Assembly (NCBI GenBank): GCA_963800275.1 | Contig: CAWDAI010000008.1 | Span: 172,687 to 236,686, forward strand | From: JAFMJV01 sp963800275 | GTDB lineage: Bacteria > Chloroflexota > Limnocylindria > Limnocylindrales > CSP1-4 | Length of the DNA stretch: 64,000 bases | Direction: 5' to 3' | Part shown: positions 33,280 through 41,776 of the stretch, in pieces | How positions within the stretch are numbered: position 1 is the first letter of the stretch | Layout: each line of letters begins with the position of its first letter | Program-made: the position numbers and the translations under genes | Notes under the pieces: model-generated | The model's database searches: none | What the model saw: only the letters and a program-made list of their open reading frames with translations | What the model was told of the DNA's origin: nothing

Positions 33280-34290
33280 CTAGCCGCGCTTCTTCGACGC
33301 GGCCGGCTTGCGGCTCCGCGAGCGCGACGCCGTCGAGCGAGAGGCTCGGCTCGTGCTGCGGCGCGAGGCGGGCTTGGTGGCGGCTGCAGCGGCTGCTTCC
33401 TGCGCGGCCTGCTCGTGTGCGGCCAGCCCGGCGGCATAGGCCGCGCCGATGATGCCCGACGTATTGAGGTAGCGCGCCTTGACCAGCTCGCAGTCGGTCT
33501 TGAGGTACTGCCAGTACTTCTCCGATTCCTTGCTCACGCCGCCGCCGAGGATCAAGCGGTCGGGCCAGAAGAAGAACTCGAGCATGGCCAGGTACTCGTT
33601 GAATCCCTTGGCCCACTTCTTCCAGCTCAGCCCCAGCCGCTTGCGGGCGGCACCGCCGACGAGCGTCTCCGCGGCCTGGTCGTGCAGCTCGAGGTGGCCC
33701 AACTCGGTGTTGGGCACGAGCCGGCCTTCGCTGATGACGGCGCTGCCGATGCCCGTGCCGATGGTGAGCAGGATGTTGGTGCCCGGACGGTCCTCGGCCT
33801 CGCCGTAGGCCAGCTCGGCCATGCCTGCCGCGTCGGCGTCGTTGATGACGTGGACCGGCCGCCCCAGCTTCTCCTCCAGCACGCCGGTGGCATCGAAGTC
33901 GACCCAGCCCTTGTCGAGGTTGGCGGCCATCTTCATGCGGCCGTACTTGATGGGTCCGGGCAGGCCACAGCCCACGGGCACGTCCCCGGCTCTGCCGTAT
34001 TCGTCGAGCACCTTGCCCACGACCGAGGCGATCACCTCGATCACCGCGTGCGGCTCGGAAGGCTGTGGTGTCTTCTCGCGGTAGCGCCCGGTGACCAGCT
34101 CGGCCGTAGCCAGGTCGATCATGGCCGCCTTGGTGCCGGTGCCACCGACGTCGATACCGAGGGCTACGCCCTCGAGTGGCACGGCCTTGGCAGTGGCAGC
34201 CGCCGGAGCGGCTCCCGGAGCGGCGCCATGGACGGTGGGTGAGGTGGCCGCCGCGGGGGCTGGCCCAGACGAAGGGTTCGACTTGCTCAT
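33280..34290 (-). CDS. ppgK: Polyphosphate glucokinase (ROK family)
   Basis: Phosphorylates glucose using polyphosphate (and often ATP). The phosphate-binding loop GIDVGGTGTKAAMIDL starts at about residue 44; further motifs are GCGLPGPIKYG, HVINDADAAGMAELAYGEA, LLTIGTGIGSAVISEG and NTELGHLELH. The core ends near residue 295. It is flanked by a ~35-residue Ala/Pro-rich head and a Ser/Arg/Lys-rich tail of ~40 residues, both probably disordered; the basic tail could hold polyphosphate. ATG 34290 has TATCCT 10 bases upstream. It fits with ppk2 as part of a polyphosphate economy. Confidence 0.93.
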   Translation of the reverse strand: MSKSNPSSGPAPAAATSPTVHGAAPGAAPAAATAKAVPLEGVALGIDVGGTGTKAAMIDLATAELVTGRYREKTPQPSEPHAVIEVIASVVGKVLDEYGRAGDVPVGCGLPGPIKYGRMKMAANLDKGWVDFDATGVLEEKLGRPVHVINDADAAGMAELAYGEAEDRPGTNILLTIGTGIGSAVISEGRLVPNTELGHLELHDQAAETLVGGAARKRLGLSWKKWAKGFNEYLAMLEFFFWPDRLILGGGVSKESEKYWQYLKTDCELVKARYLNTSGIIGAAYAAGLAAHEQAAQEAAAAAATKPASRRSTSRASRSTASRSRSRKPAASKKRG

Positions 34291-34433
34291 GACGCCCCGC
34301 AGGATACGACGCCCAAGCCTGACTGCGATAGCCCCACCAGCCTGACACCGATGCCACGAGCGTGGAGCGCCTCGTGGGGCGGGCGATCCGGCGGCAGGCA
34401 GGTCAGCCCGGCTTGGCCTACGATTCGGCCGAT

Positions 34434-37136
34434 ATGTTCGACCCCTACGGTGACTTCAAGCTCCAGCTGCCCGACTCCGACCCCGAAGAGACCCTCGATT
34501 GGATCGCTTCGCTCGACGCACTCTACCGTGACGTCGGCCGGGGGCGCGCCCAGTTCGTCCTCTACAAGCTGCTCAAGCGCGCCCGTCAGCTGCACATCGG
34601 CCTGCCGCCGCTGACCCAGACGCGCTACATCAACACCATCAGCCCCGAGCAGGAGCCGCCTTTCCCCGGAGACGAGGAGATGGAGAAGCGGATCCGTCGG
34701 CTGGTGCGCTGGAATGCGGCGGCCATGGTGCTGCGGGCCAACAAGGCCTCACCCGGCATCGGCGGCCATCTCGCCACCTTCGCTTCCGCCACCAGCCTCT
34801 ACGAGGTCGGCCTCAACCACTTCTTCCGGGGCAAGGATGCCGAGGGCATGGGCGACCAGGTCTACTACCAGGGTCACGCCGCTCCGGGCATGTATGCTCG
34901 CGCCTTCCTCGAGGGGCGCCTGAGCGAATCGCAGCTCGACCACTTCCGCCGCGAGGTCGTGCCCGGGGAGGGCCTGTCCTCGTACCCGCACCCGCGCCTG
35001 ATGCCCGACTTCTGGGAGTTCCCCACGGTCTCGATGGGCCTCTCGCCCCTGGCGGCCATCTACCAGGCTCGCTTCAACCGCTACCTCCACAACCGCGGTA
35101 TCAAGGACACCTCCAACAGCCGCGTGTGGGCCTTCCTGGGCGACGGCGAGACCGACGAGCCCGAGTCACTGGGTGCGCTCAGCATCGCCGGCCGCGAGGG
35201 CCTGGACAACCTCGTGTTCGTGGTCAACTGCAACCTGCAGCGGCTCGACGGGCCCGTCCGTGGCAACGGCAAGATCGTGCAGGAGCTGGAGGCCGTCTTC
35301 CGCGGCGCCGGCTGGAACGTGATCAAGGTCATCTGGGGCCGGGAGTGGGACGAGCTGCTGGCGCGCGATCCGGATGGCGTGCTCGTGAGCCGCATGGCGG
35401 AGGTCGTCGACGGCGAGTGGCAGAAGTACTCGGTCGAGCCGGGCTCCTACATGCGCGAGCACTTCTTCGGCACCGATCCCCGCTTGGCGGAGCTGGTGGC
35501 CGACAAGACCGACGACGAGCTCAAGGGCCTGCGTCGTGGTGGCCATGACTACCGCAAGCTCTACGCGGCCTACAAGAAGGCGACCGAGTCCAACGGCGCG
35601 CCCACGGCGATCCTGGCCAAGACCGTCAAGGGCTGGACACTGGGCTCGTCGGTGGAGGCGCGCAACATCACCCACCAGGCCAAGAAGATGAACGACGAGG
35701 AGGTGCGCCACTTCCGCGACCGCCTCGAGCTGCCCATCCCGGACGCCGATCTGCCCGAGGTGCCGTACTACCACCCCGGCCCCGATTCGCCCGAGGTGCG
35801 CTACCTGCAGGAGCGGCGAGCCGCGCTCGGCGGCCCCTCGCCGCGGCGGGTGGTCATCAGCAAGCCCCTCGAGACACCCGGTGAGAAGGTCTATGGTGAG
35901 TTCGCGGCCGGCTCGGGCAGCCAGGCTGTCTCCACCACCATGGCCTTCGCCAAGCTGCTGCGCAACCTGCTCCGCGACGAGGGCGTGGGCAAGCGCATCG
36001 TGCCCATCATCCCCGACGAGGCCCGCACCTTCGGCATGGACTCGCTGTTCCAGGAGGTCGGCATCTATTCGGCCCTGGGCCAGAACTACGACCCGGTCGA
36101 TTCCAACCTCATGTTCACCTACCGCGAGGCCAAGTCAGGCCAGATCCTGGAGGAGGGCCTGACGGAGGCCGGATCCACGGCCTCCATGCAGGCGGCAGGT
36201 ACGTCGTATGCCACGCACGGCGAGCCCATGATCCCCTTCTACATCTTCTATTCGATGTTCGGTTTCCAGCGAACCGCCGACGAGATCTGGGCCTTCCAGG
36301 ACGCCCGCGGCCGCGGCTTCATGCTGGGCGGCACGGCCGGCCGCACCACGCTCAACGGCGAGGGCCTGCAGCACGAGGACGGCCACAGCCTGGTCTTCGC
36401 CTCGGTCTTCCCATCCTGCCGCGCCTACGATCCGGCCTTCGCTTACGAGACCGCGGCCATCGTCAAGGACGGCATCGCGCGCATGTACGGGCCGGACCCG
36501 CAGGACGTCTTCTACTACATCACGCTCTATAACGAGAACCACGTCATGCCGGCGCGCCCGGAGGGCGTGACCGACGAGGACATCGTCAAGGGTATCTACC
36601 GCTTGGCGGAGGCACCTGCTGCCGGGAAGGGCGCGGCCCGCGCCACCATCCTCGCCTCGGGCGTGATCCTGCAGCAGGCTCTGCTGGCCCAGTCCATGCT
36701 GGCCGAGCGCTTCGGCGTGGCAGCCGAGGTCTACAGCGTGCCCTCCTTCCAGCTGCTGCGGAACGACGCGCTCGATGTCACGCACTGGAACCTGCACAAC
36801 CCGGGCGACCGTCGCGTGCCCTACGTGACGCAGGTGCTGCAGGAGCCGGCTGCGGCCGGGCCCGTGGTGGCAGTCTCCGACTGGGTCGCCGCCTGGCCCG
36901 ACATGATCAGCCGATGGGTACCGACGGAGGCCTGGCGCTCGATGGGCACGGACGGCTACGGACGGAGTGATACGCGGGAGGCGTTGCGGCGCTTCTTCGA
37001 CATCGACGCCGACCATATCGTGGCCGGTGTGCTCGCGGAGCTGGCTCGTACCGGCGCCAAGCCGGTGGCCGAGGTGCAGGCAGCCATCGACTCGCTCGAC
37101 CTCGAACCGGATGCGCGCTTCGCCATGGACCGCTGA
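34434..37136 (+). CDS. aceE: Pyruvate dehydrogenase E1 component, homodimeric (AceE)
   Basis: Thiamine-diphosphate enzyme that decarboxylates pyruvate and acetylates the E2 lipoyl group. The 900-aa length matches AceE. Motifs include NAAAMVLRANKASPGIGGHLATFAS, the ThDP-binding GDGETDEPESLGALSIAGREGLDN...NCNLQRLDG, and IIPDEARTFGMDSLFQEVGIYS. ATG 34434 is chosen over a GTG at 34362: TACGAT (34419-34424) ends 9 bases before it, and the earlier residues are not family-like. E2 and E3 genes are not in the window. Confidence 0.95.
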   Translation: MFDPYGDFKLQLPDSDPEETLDWIASLDALYRDVGRGRAQFVLYKLLKRARQLHIGLPPLTQTRYINTISPEQEPPFPGDEEMEKRIRRLVRWNAAAMVLRANKASPGIGGHLATFASATSLYEVGLNHFFRGKDAEGMGDQVYYQGHAAPGMYARAFLEGRLSESQLDHFRREVVPGEGLSSYPHPRLMPDFWEFPTVSMGLSPLAAIYQARFNRYLHNRGIKDTSNSRVWAFLGDGETDEPESLGALSIAGREGLDNLVFVVNCNLQRLDGPVRGNGKIVQELEAVFRGAGWNVIKVIWGREWDELLARDPDGVLVSRMAEVVDGEWQKYSVEPGSYMREHFFGTDPRLAELVADKTDDELKGLRRGGHDYRKLYAAYKKATESNGAPTAILAKTVKGWTLGSSVEARNITHQAKKMNDEEVRHFRDRLELPIPDADLPEVPYYHPGPDSPEVRYLQERRAALGGPSPRRVVISKPLETPGEKVYGEFAAGSGSQAVSTTMAFAKLLRNLLRDEGVGKRIVPIIPDEARTFGMDSLFQEVGIYSALGQNYDPVDSNLMFTYREAKSGQILEEGLTEAGSTASMQAAGTSYATHGEPMIPFYIFYSMFGFQRTADEIWAFQDARGRGFMLGGTAGRTTLNGEGLQHEDGHSLVFASVFPSCRAYDPAFAYETAAIVKDGIARMYGPDPQDVFYYITLYNENHVMPARPEGVTDEDIVKGIYRLAEAPAAGKGAARATILASGVILQQALLAQSMLAERFGVAAEVYSVPSFQLLRNDALDVTHWNLHNPGDRRVPYVTQVLQEPAAAGPVVAVSDWVAAWPDMISRWVPTEAWRSMGTDGYGRSDTREALRRFFDIDADHIVAGVLAELARTGAKPVAEVQAAIDSLDLEPDARFAMDR

Positions 37137-37198
37137 TCGCCTAGTACGAATGGACTGCTAGTCACCACACCGGGGGTGACCGCTACCATCCACAGGAC

Positions 37199-37780
37199 AT
37201 GACCGGGACCACCTTCGTTCCGGGTGAGCCTGCCGACCGCGCACTGGTCGAGGCTGCCCGGCGCGGCGATCTCTACAGTTGGGAACGATTGGTGCGCCGC
37301 CACCAGGAGCCGGTGTATCGCATCGCCTGGCTGGTGGTGCGCGACTCCGACCTGGCCGAGAAGGCCACCCAGTCGACGTTCGTGCGCGCCTATCGGGCGC
37401 TCTCGTCTCTGCAGGATGAAGCCGCGCTGCTGCCCTGGCTGATCCGCATCGCCGCCGGCGAGTCCCGCCAGCAGCGCCGCGAGTCGGGCCGGCCCAACCC
37501 GTCCGATCGGCCGATCCAGCGCTCTGCCACGCCACAGCTGCCGGCCACGCCCGTCGCCGGCCTGGGCGCGGTGAGCGACCTGTCGCCACAAGAACGACAG
37601 GAGCTGCTCGAGGCCTTCGACCGCCTGGGCGAGGACGACCGCCTGGTCATCGCCGTGCGTTACCTGCTGGGCCTGTCCCGAGCCGACGCCGCCGATGCGC
37701 TCTCGGTCGGCACAGGCCTGGTCGATGAGGCGCTACGCGGGGCCATGGTCCACCTACGGTCCAGGCTGGGGCCCGCCTGA
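37199..37780 (+). CDS. ECF-type RNA polymerase sigma factor
   Basis: Extracytoplasmic-function sigma factor of 193 aa. Region 2 (WERLVRRHQEPVYRIAWLVVRDSDLAEKATQSTFVRAYRAL) and region 4 (ERQELLEAFDRLGEDDRLVIAVRYLLGLSRADAADALSVGTGLVDEALRGAMVHL) are both present, joined by a Pro-rich linker. TACCAT (37184-37189) lies 9 bases before the ATG. The stop overlaps the next start (TGATG), forming an operon with a membrane protein and a sugar dehydrogenase. Confidence 0.9.
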   Translation: MTGTTFVPGEPADRALVEAARRGDLYSWERLVRRHQEPVYRIAWLVVRDSDLAEKATQSTFVRAYRALSSLQDEAALLPWLIRIAAGESRQQRRESGRPNPSDRPIQRSATPQLPATPVAGLGAVSDLSPQERQELLEAFDRLGEDDRLVIAVRYLLGLSRADAADALSVGTGLVDEALRGAMVHLRSRLGPA

Positions 37781-38181
37781 TGGCTGCCCAACGCGGTCCA
37801 GCCGAGCCTCGTGACCTGCCTGACGATCGACTGGGCACGACGGCGGTCGCGCTCTCAGTCGCCGAGTTGAGCTGGATCCCCGACGTGACACCGGCCGTGA
37901 TGGACCGCATCTCACGCGATGTCGTGGCCTACCCCGAGCACTTCGATCGCCGCCCGGTCACCGCCCCCGCGCCGCCGCCGCCGGTCACCAGCGGGCGTTC
38001 GGCGGGACGCACGCTCGGGCGACTGGCCGTGTTCGCCGTTCTCATCGTGGTCATCGCCGGGCTCTTCTTCTTCGTGGCCACTGCCCACGCGGCTGCGGTC
38101 AGCCCCTTCCTGCCGAATGCTGCGTTCGGTGTCACGCTAGATGCGTGCTCCACCGCTCTCGTCCTCACGGAGACCGCATGA
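37780..38181 (+). CDS. Membrane protein, probable anti-sigma partner
   Basis: I do not recognise a named family. The 133-aa chain has a polar ~70-residue N-terminal part containing SVAELSWIPDVTPAVMDRISRDVVAYP, then a Pro-rich stretch, one membrane helix (LAVFAVLIVVIAGLFFFVATA, near 88-108) and a short external tail. The layout, one-base overlap with the ECF sigma gene and size fit an anti-sigma factor or regulatory accessory. No zinc-binding HxxxCxxC motif is present. It overlaps the next gene by 4 bases. Confidence 0.65.
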   Translation: MAAQRGPAEPRDLPDDRLGTTAVALSVAELSWIPDVTPAVMDRISRDVVAYPEHFDRRPVTAPAPPPPVTSGRSAGRTLGRLAVFAVLIVVIAGLFFFVATAHAAAVSPFLPNAAFGVTLDACSTALVLTETA

Positions 38182-39521
38182 CGTCGTCACCCGTACTTCG
38201 CCGACCGTGGCTCGCGGCCCTCCTTGCCGCTGTCTTCGCGCTCGCCGGCAGCCTCGCGGCGACGTCGCTCGCGGCCGACGAGCCCAGCCCCTCGCCCGCT
38301 CCGGCCTCCGCCGCCCCCTCCCAGAAGGCGACACCTGCGCCCACGCCCTATCCCGAGTTCGACCCCAGCGCCATCAGCGTTCGCACCGACCTCTTCAGCG
38401 ATGGCTACGTGGAGCCGGTCTACATCACCGACGACGGTGTGGAGAACAAGGGCTGCCTGTACGTGGTCGAACGCGCGGGCGTCGTCCGCCTGGTCCGGCC
38501 CACCGGCATCGCGGTGGCCAAGCCCTTCCTCGACATCCGCAAGCGCGTGAACTCCCAGGGGGCGCAGCAGGGCCTGCTCGGCATCGCCTTCCATCCCGAC
38601 TTCGCCGACAACGGCCGCTACTTCATCCACTACACCGACAAGAACGACGCCAACGTCATCGCCGAGTACAAGGGCCTGCCTTGCCGCGCCGGGGGCAAGG
38701 GGTCGACCAAGCAGGTCCGCCGGCTCTTCACGCTGGACCAGAACGGCCGACCGGACCGGAAGTATCCCAACAACAACGCCGGCTGGATCGGCTTCGGCCC
38801 CGACGGCATGCTCTACATCCCGCTCGGCGATGGCGGCGGGCCGGACCCCGGTGATCCCGATGGGGTCGGCCAGACGCCGGCGACCCGGTTGGCCAAGGTG
38901 CTCCGCGTGGACGTCGACCGAAAGGACCTCATCGCCGTGGACAATCCCTATGTGCGCGTCAAGAAGGGCAAGCTCAAGTCCAAGGGCGGCTTCGTGCGCG
39001 AGACCTGGGCGTGGGGGCTCCGCGACCCACGGCGCGCCAGCTTCGACCGCGACACGGGCGACTTCTGGATCGGTGACGTGGGCCAGGTGCAGCAGGAGGT
39101 CGACCTGGTGCCTGCAGGCTCCGTGACCAAGAAGTCGGGCGGCCCCAACTTCGGCTGGTCTGATGTCGAGGGGGCCGACACCTGCCAGCCGGCTCACGAG
39201 CCCGACTGCGATCCCACGGAGTACGTGCCCCCGGTCTACGCCTATGACCGGGTGTCGCCGCAGGTCGCCATCACCGGCGGTTATGTCTATCGCGGCGAGG
39301 CCATCCCCGAGCTGCAGGGCGTCTACCTCTTCAGTGACTTCCGCAGCGGCTACCTCTGGGCTCTCGATGCCGAGGCGGTCTATGCCGGCCATGAGCCCTC
39401 CGTGCAGCGGTTGCTCGACGCACCGCAGGGCTTCGTGTCCTTCGGCGAGGACGACGACGGTGAGGTCTACCTGGTCGCGCTCGGCGGGAGCATCTATCGC
39501 ATCGGTGCGGAGGCTTCCTGA
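38178..39521 (+). CDS. Secreted PQQ-type sugar dehydrogenase (glucose/sorbosone dehydrogenase fold)
   Basis: Six-bladed beta-propeller enzyme of 447 aa that oxidises aldoses in the periplasm or outside the cell. A signal peptide (RRPWLAALLAAVFALAGSLAATSLAADE) is followed by a Pro/Ala linker. Core motifs are VEPVYITDDGVENKGCLYVVERAGVVRLV, QQGLLGIAFHPDFADNGRYFIHYTD, NNAGWIGFGPDGMLYIPLGDGGGPDPGDPDGVGQ and WAWGLRDPRRASFDRDTGDFWIGDVGQ. The His usual before GGxLxFGPDG is Asn/Ala here. ATG 38178 overlaps the upstream stop (ATGA), placing the enzyme in the sigma operon. Whether PQQ is bound cannot be shown. Confidence 0.88.
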   Translation: MTSSPVLRRPWLAALLAAVFALAGSLAATSLAADEPSPSPAPASAAPSQKATPAPTPYPEFDPSAISVRTDLFSDGYVEPVYITDDGVENKGCLYVVERAGVVRLVRPTGIAVAKPFLDIRKRVNSQGAQQGLLGIAFHPDFADNGRYFIHYTDKNDANVIAEYKGLPCRAGGKGSTKQVRRLFTLDQNGRPDRKYPNNNAGWIGFGPDGMLYIPLGDGGGPDPGDPDGVGQTPATRLAKVLRVDVDRKDLIAVDNPYVRVKKGKLKSKGGFVRETWAWGLRDPRRASFDRDTGDFWIGDVGQVQQEVDLVPAGSVTKKSGGPNFGWSDVEGADTCQPAHEPDCDPTEYVPPVYAYDRVSPQVAITGGYVYRGEAIPELQGVYLFSDFRSGYLWALDAEAVYAGHEPSVQRLLDAPQGFVSFGEDDDGEVYLVALGGSIYRIGAEAS

Positions 39522-40345
39522 GCGAGCGTCCGCCCGATCCTGACGCGCTGCGCTACCTGGGCTACTGGGAGCCGGTGCTCGCACCGTCGGCGCACCGCGT
39601 GCTCGATCGCATCACGCAGCCGCCGGCGACGCTGCTCGACGTCGGAGCGGGCACCGGTTCGCTGACGCTCGCGGCCGCGGCCCGCTGGCCGCACGCGCGA
39701 GTGCTGGCCGTCGACACCTCGCGCGCCATGCTCGACATCGCCCGCCGTCGGGCCGAGGTGGCCTGGCCTCGCGGAGCCTCTCGCTTCGAGTGGCTGGTGG
39801 CCGACGCCGCCGACCTGTCGCTGGCCGACGGGTCGGTCGATGTGGCCGTCTCGTCGTTCGTGCTGCAGAAGGTGGCCGATCGGGGAGCGGTCCTGCGCGC
39901 ACTGCGGCGTGTGCTGCGCCCGGGCGGCGTCTTCGCCTTCGTGACCTGGCTGGCCGACGAGTTGATGGTGGACGCCGATGGGCCCTACGCCGCCGCCCTC
40001 GCTGCCGCTGGCTTTCCGCCCGAGCCCGCCGCCTTCCGCCTGCCGGGCGAGGGCGACTACCGCTCGCTCGAGGAAGCACGAGCTGACCTGCTCCACGCGG
40101 GCTTCACGCGCGTGGAGATCTGGTCCGAGCAGCTGCGCTGGAGTTGGTCGCGGGCGGGTTACCTGGAGTTCAAGCAGTGCTACGAGGACCACGCGCGCTT
40201 CGATCAGCTCGCGGCGGGCGAGCGCGGGCGACTGCGCGACCGGATCCTGGCCGCCTGGGCGGATCTACCGGAGGCCGCCTTCGAACTGCGCACCCCGCTC
40301 GTGGCCGGCACGGCGATCGCGCCCGCGGGACCCCGGCCGTCCTGA
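39518..40345 (+). CDS. SAM-dependent methyltransferase, likely CTG start
   Basis: Class I methyltransferase: motif I LLDVGAGTGSLTLAAAARW, VLAVDTSRAMLDIARRRA, VADAADLSLADGSVDVAVSSFVLQKV and ALRRVLRPGGVFAFVTWLAD. The substrate is unknown. A GTG at 39575 is available, but the frame upstream still reads as sensible protein (RPPDPDALRYLGYWEPVLAPSA without stops). It reaches a CTG at 39518 that overlaps the previous stop (CTGA) and has GGAGG 4 bases before it. No ATG, GTG or TTG lies between. I therefore place the start at the CTG. A GTG-started 256-aa form remains possible. Confidence 0.82.
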   Translation: MSERPPDPDALRYLGYWEPVLAPSAHRVLDRITQPPATLLDVGAGTGSLTLAAAARWPHARVLAVDTSRAMLDIARRRAEVAWPRGASRFEWLVADAADLSLADGSVDVAVSSFVLQKVADRGAVLRALRRVLRPGGVFAFVTWLADELMVDADGPYAAALAAAGFPPEPAAFRLPGEGDYRSLEEARADLLHAGFTRVEIWSEQLRWSWSRAGYLEFKQCYEDHARFDQLAAGERGRLRDRILAAWADLPEAAFELRTPLVAGTAIAPAGPRPS

Positions 40346-40346
40346 G

Positions 40347-41159
40347 TCAGGCCGCGAACGGCGTGCCCTCGAGGGGACGGCAGGACTTGCACGGCCGATA
40401 CCCCGCCGACCGGGCCTCGGCGGCGTCACGGAAGCGCACCTCGTGTGCCGCTGAGATTCGCCGGGCATGGTGGCACGAGGGATAGCAGTAGATGCTGGTG
40501 GTGTCGGACCCGACATAGCGCACGCCGCGTTCGGCCATCCGCTCCAGCTCGTGGGTATCGATACCCTCGCAGCCGAGCACCTCGCGCTTGGCGTCCGGGC
40601 CGCCGGCCCCGTACTCGCCGATCCGCCCGTCAGCTCGCACCACGCGATGGCAGGGGATGACGAACACGATCGGATTGCCGCCCAGGGCAGACCCGACGGC
40701 GCGGACCGCCCGCGGTCGGCCGATCTCCCGTGCCACCCACGAGTAGGGCCGCACCTGGCCATAGGGGATCTCCATGGTCTTGCGTAGCACGGCCTGCTCG
40801 AACTCGGTCAGCGAGGCAAGGTCGACAGGCGGTCCCTCGGTGCGCTGGCCCCGCAGGCGCGCCCGCACCTGGGCCAGGAGCTGCGGGGGCATCTCCGGGA
40901 CGCGCCGGATGGACCGGCCCGTTCTGAGCTCGTGGTCGGCCTCGAACCCGGCCGGATCGTCGGCCCGTTCAACGGCGCTGACACCGTCCCGCCCCCAGGC
41001 CACGTAGAGCGGCCCGATCGGCCCCTCGACCTCGGTCCACGAACCGACCAGCCCGACCTCGGACAAGACCGCGTCGGCCAGTCCCTCGGGGGCGCGGCCC
41101 GCACCCGAACGCATCGCCTTGACCATCGCTCGTGCCTCCCGCATCTCCATCTTCTTCAT
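40347..41159 (-). CDS. Methylated-DNA--protein-cysteine methyltransferase with C-terminal Ada zinc domain
   Basis: DNA repair protein of 270 aa with an unusual order. Residues ~45-200 are an Ogt-type alkyl-acceptor domain with the reactive C170 in VFVIPCHRVVRADGRIG. Residues ~209-262 are the Ada zinc/phosphotriester-acceptor domain, RYVGSDTTSIYCYPSC...YRPCKSC, with C225, C229, C257 and C260. In E. coli Ada the zinc domain is N-terminal and an AraC helix-turn-helix follows; here the AraC part is missing. The first ~40 residues are charged helix. ATG 41159 overlaps the sigma factor stop by 4 bases. Confidence 0.9.
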   Translation of the reverse strand: MKKMEMREARAMVKAMRSGAGRAPEGLADAVLSEVGLVGSWTEVEGPIGPLYVAWGRDGVSAVERADDPAGFEADHELRTGRSIRRVPEMPPQLLAQVRARLRGQRTEGPPVDLASLTEFEQAVLRKTMEIPYGQVRPYSWVAREIGRPRAVRAVGSALGGNPIVFVIPCHRVVRADGRIGEYGAGGPDAKREVLGCEGIDTHELERMAERGVRYVGSDTTSIYCYPSCHHARRISAAHEVRFRDAAEARSAGYRPCKSCRPLEGTPFAA

Positions 41160-41725
41160 GGCTCGACCTCTCGCTCCGCTGCTGCCTGCTCCTGCTCGAC
41201 CATGAGGCGCAGCAAGCGCACGCCCCGATGCACGTCGGACTTGACCGTCCCCAGGGGCCGGCCCAGGGCCTCGGCCAGCTCGGGGTATGAGAGCCCACTC
41301 ACGTGGCGCAGCTCCACGGCCCGCCGGAACCGCGTCGGCAGAGCTTCCAGGCGACGCTGCCAGACCGTGTCCGCTTCGCGTTCCTCGACCAGGGTCGCCG
41401 GCCCGGATGCGGTATCCACCGCCTCGACCACCGCCTCGAGCCCGCTGCTCGGGACCTCCCGCCGGCGTGCGTGGTTGCGGGCCAGGTTGAGCGTGATGGC
41501 CGCCAGCCAGCCACCGACGCGCAGCCCGCGGATCCGCGCTGCCTCGTAGCCACTGAGCGCCCGGTAGGCCCGCAGGAAGGCGTCCTGGGCCAGGTCCTCG
41601 GCATCCTCGGGACGGCGGCTGGAGCGGCGGGCGATGCCGTACACGAGGTCCTGGTAGTGGGCCACGAGCACGGGGAACCCCGCGTCGAGGTCGGATGCCA
41701 GTCGGTCGGGGCAGTCAGCGCACAC
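41156..41725 (-). CDS. ECF-type RNA polymerase sigma factor paired with Ogt/Ada gene
   Basis: ECF sigma factor of 189 aa: region 2 is LVAHYQDLVYGIARRSSRRPEDAEDLAQDAFLRAYRAL, the -10-recognition helix includes GGWLAAITLNLARNHARR, and region 4 is WQRRLEALPTRFRRAVELRHVSGLSYPELAEALGRPLGTVKSDVHRGVRLL. The start is GTG 41725; the N-terminal CADCPDRL may be part of the protein or leader. It overlaps the alkyltransferase gene. It likely drives that gene and others after DNA alkylation, which is inference from linkage. Confidence 0.9.
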   Translation of the reverse strand: MCADCPDRLASDLDAGFPVLVAHYQDLVYGIARRSSRRPEDAEDLAQDAFLRAYRALSGYEAARIRGLRVGGWLAAITLNLARNHARRREVPSSGLEAVVEAVDTASGPATLVEEREADTVWQRRLEALPTRFRRAVELRHVSGLSYPELAEALGRPLGTVKSDVHRGVRLLRLMVEQEQAAAEREVEP

Positions 41726-41776
41726 GCGGACAAGAACACCCGCGGGGCCGAAACGGTTGCACGCTCGTGGAAGCGC

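Noticed and set aside
31466..34357. A 963-codon open frame on the minus strand
   Set aside because: It strings together antisense of suhB, the 5'-3' exonuclease and an out-of-frame part of ppgK. Only 32368-33247 looks like a real protein. High GC leaves long stop-free frames.
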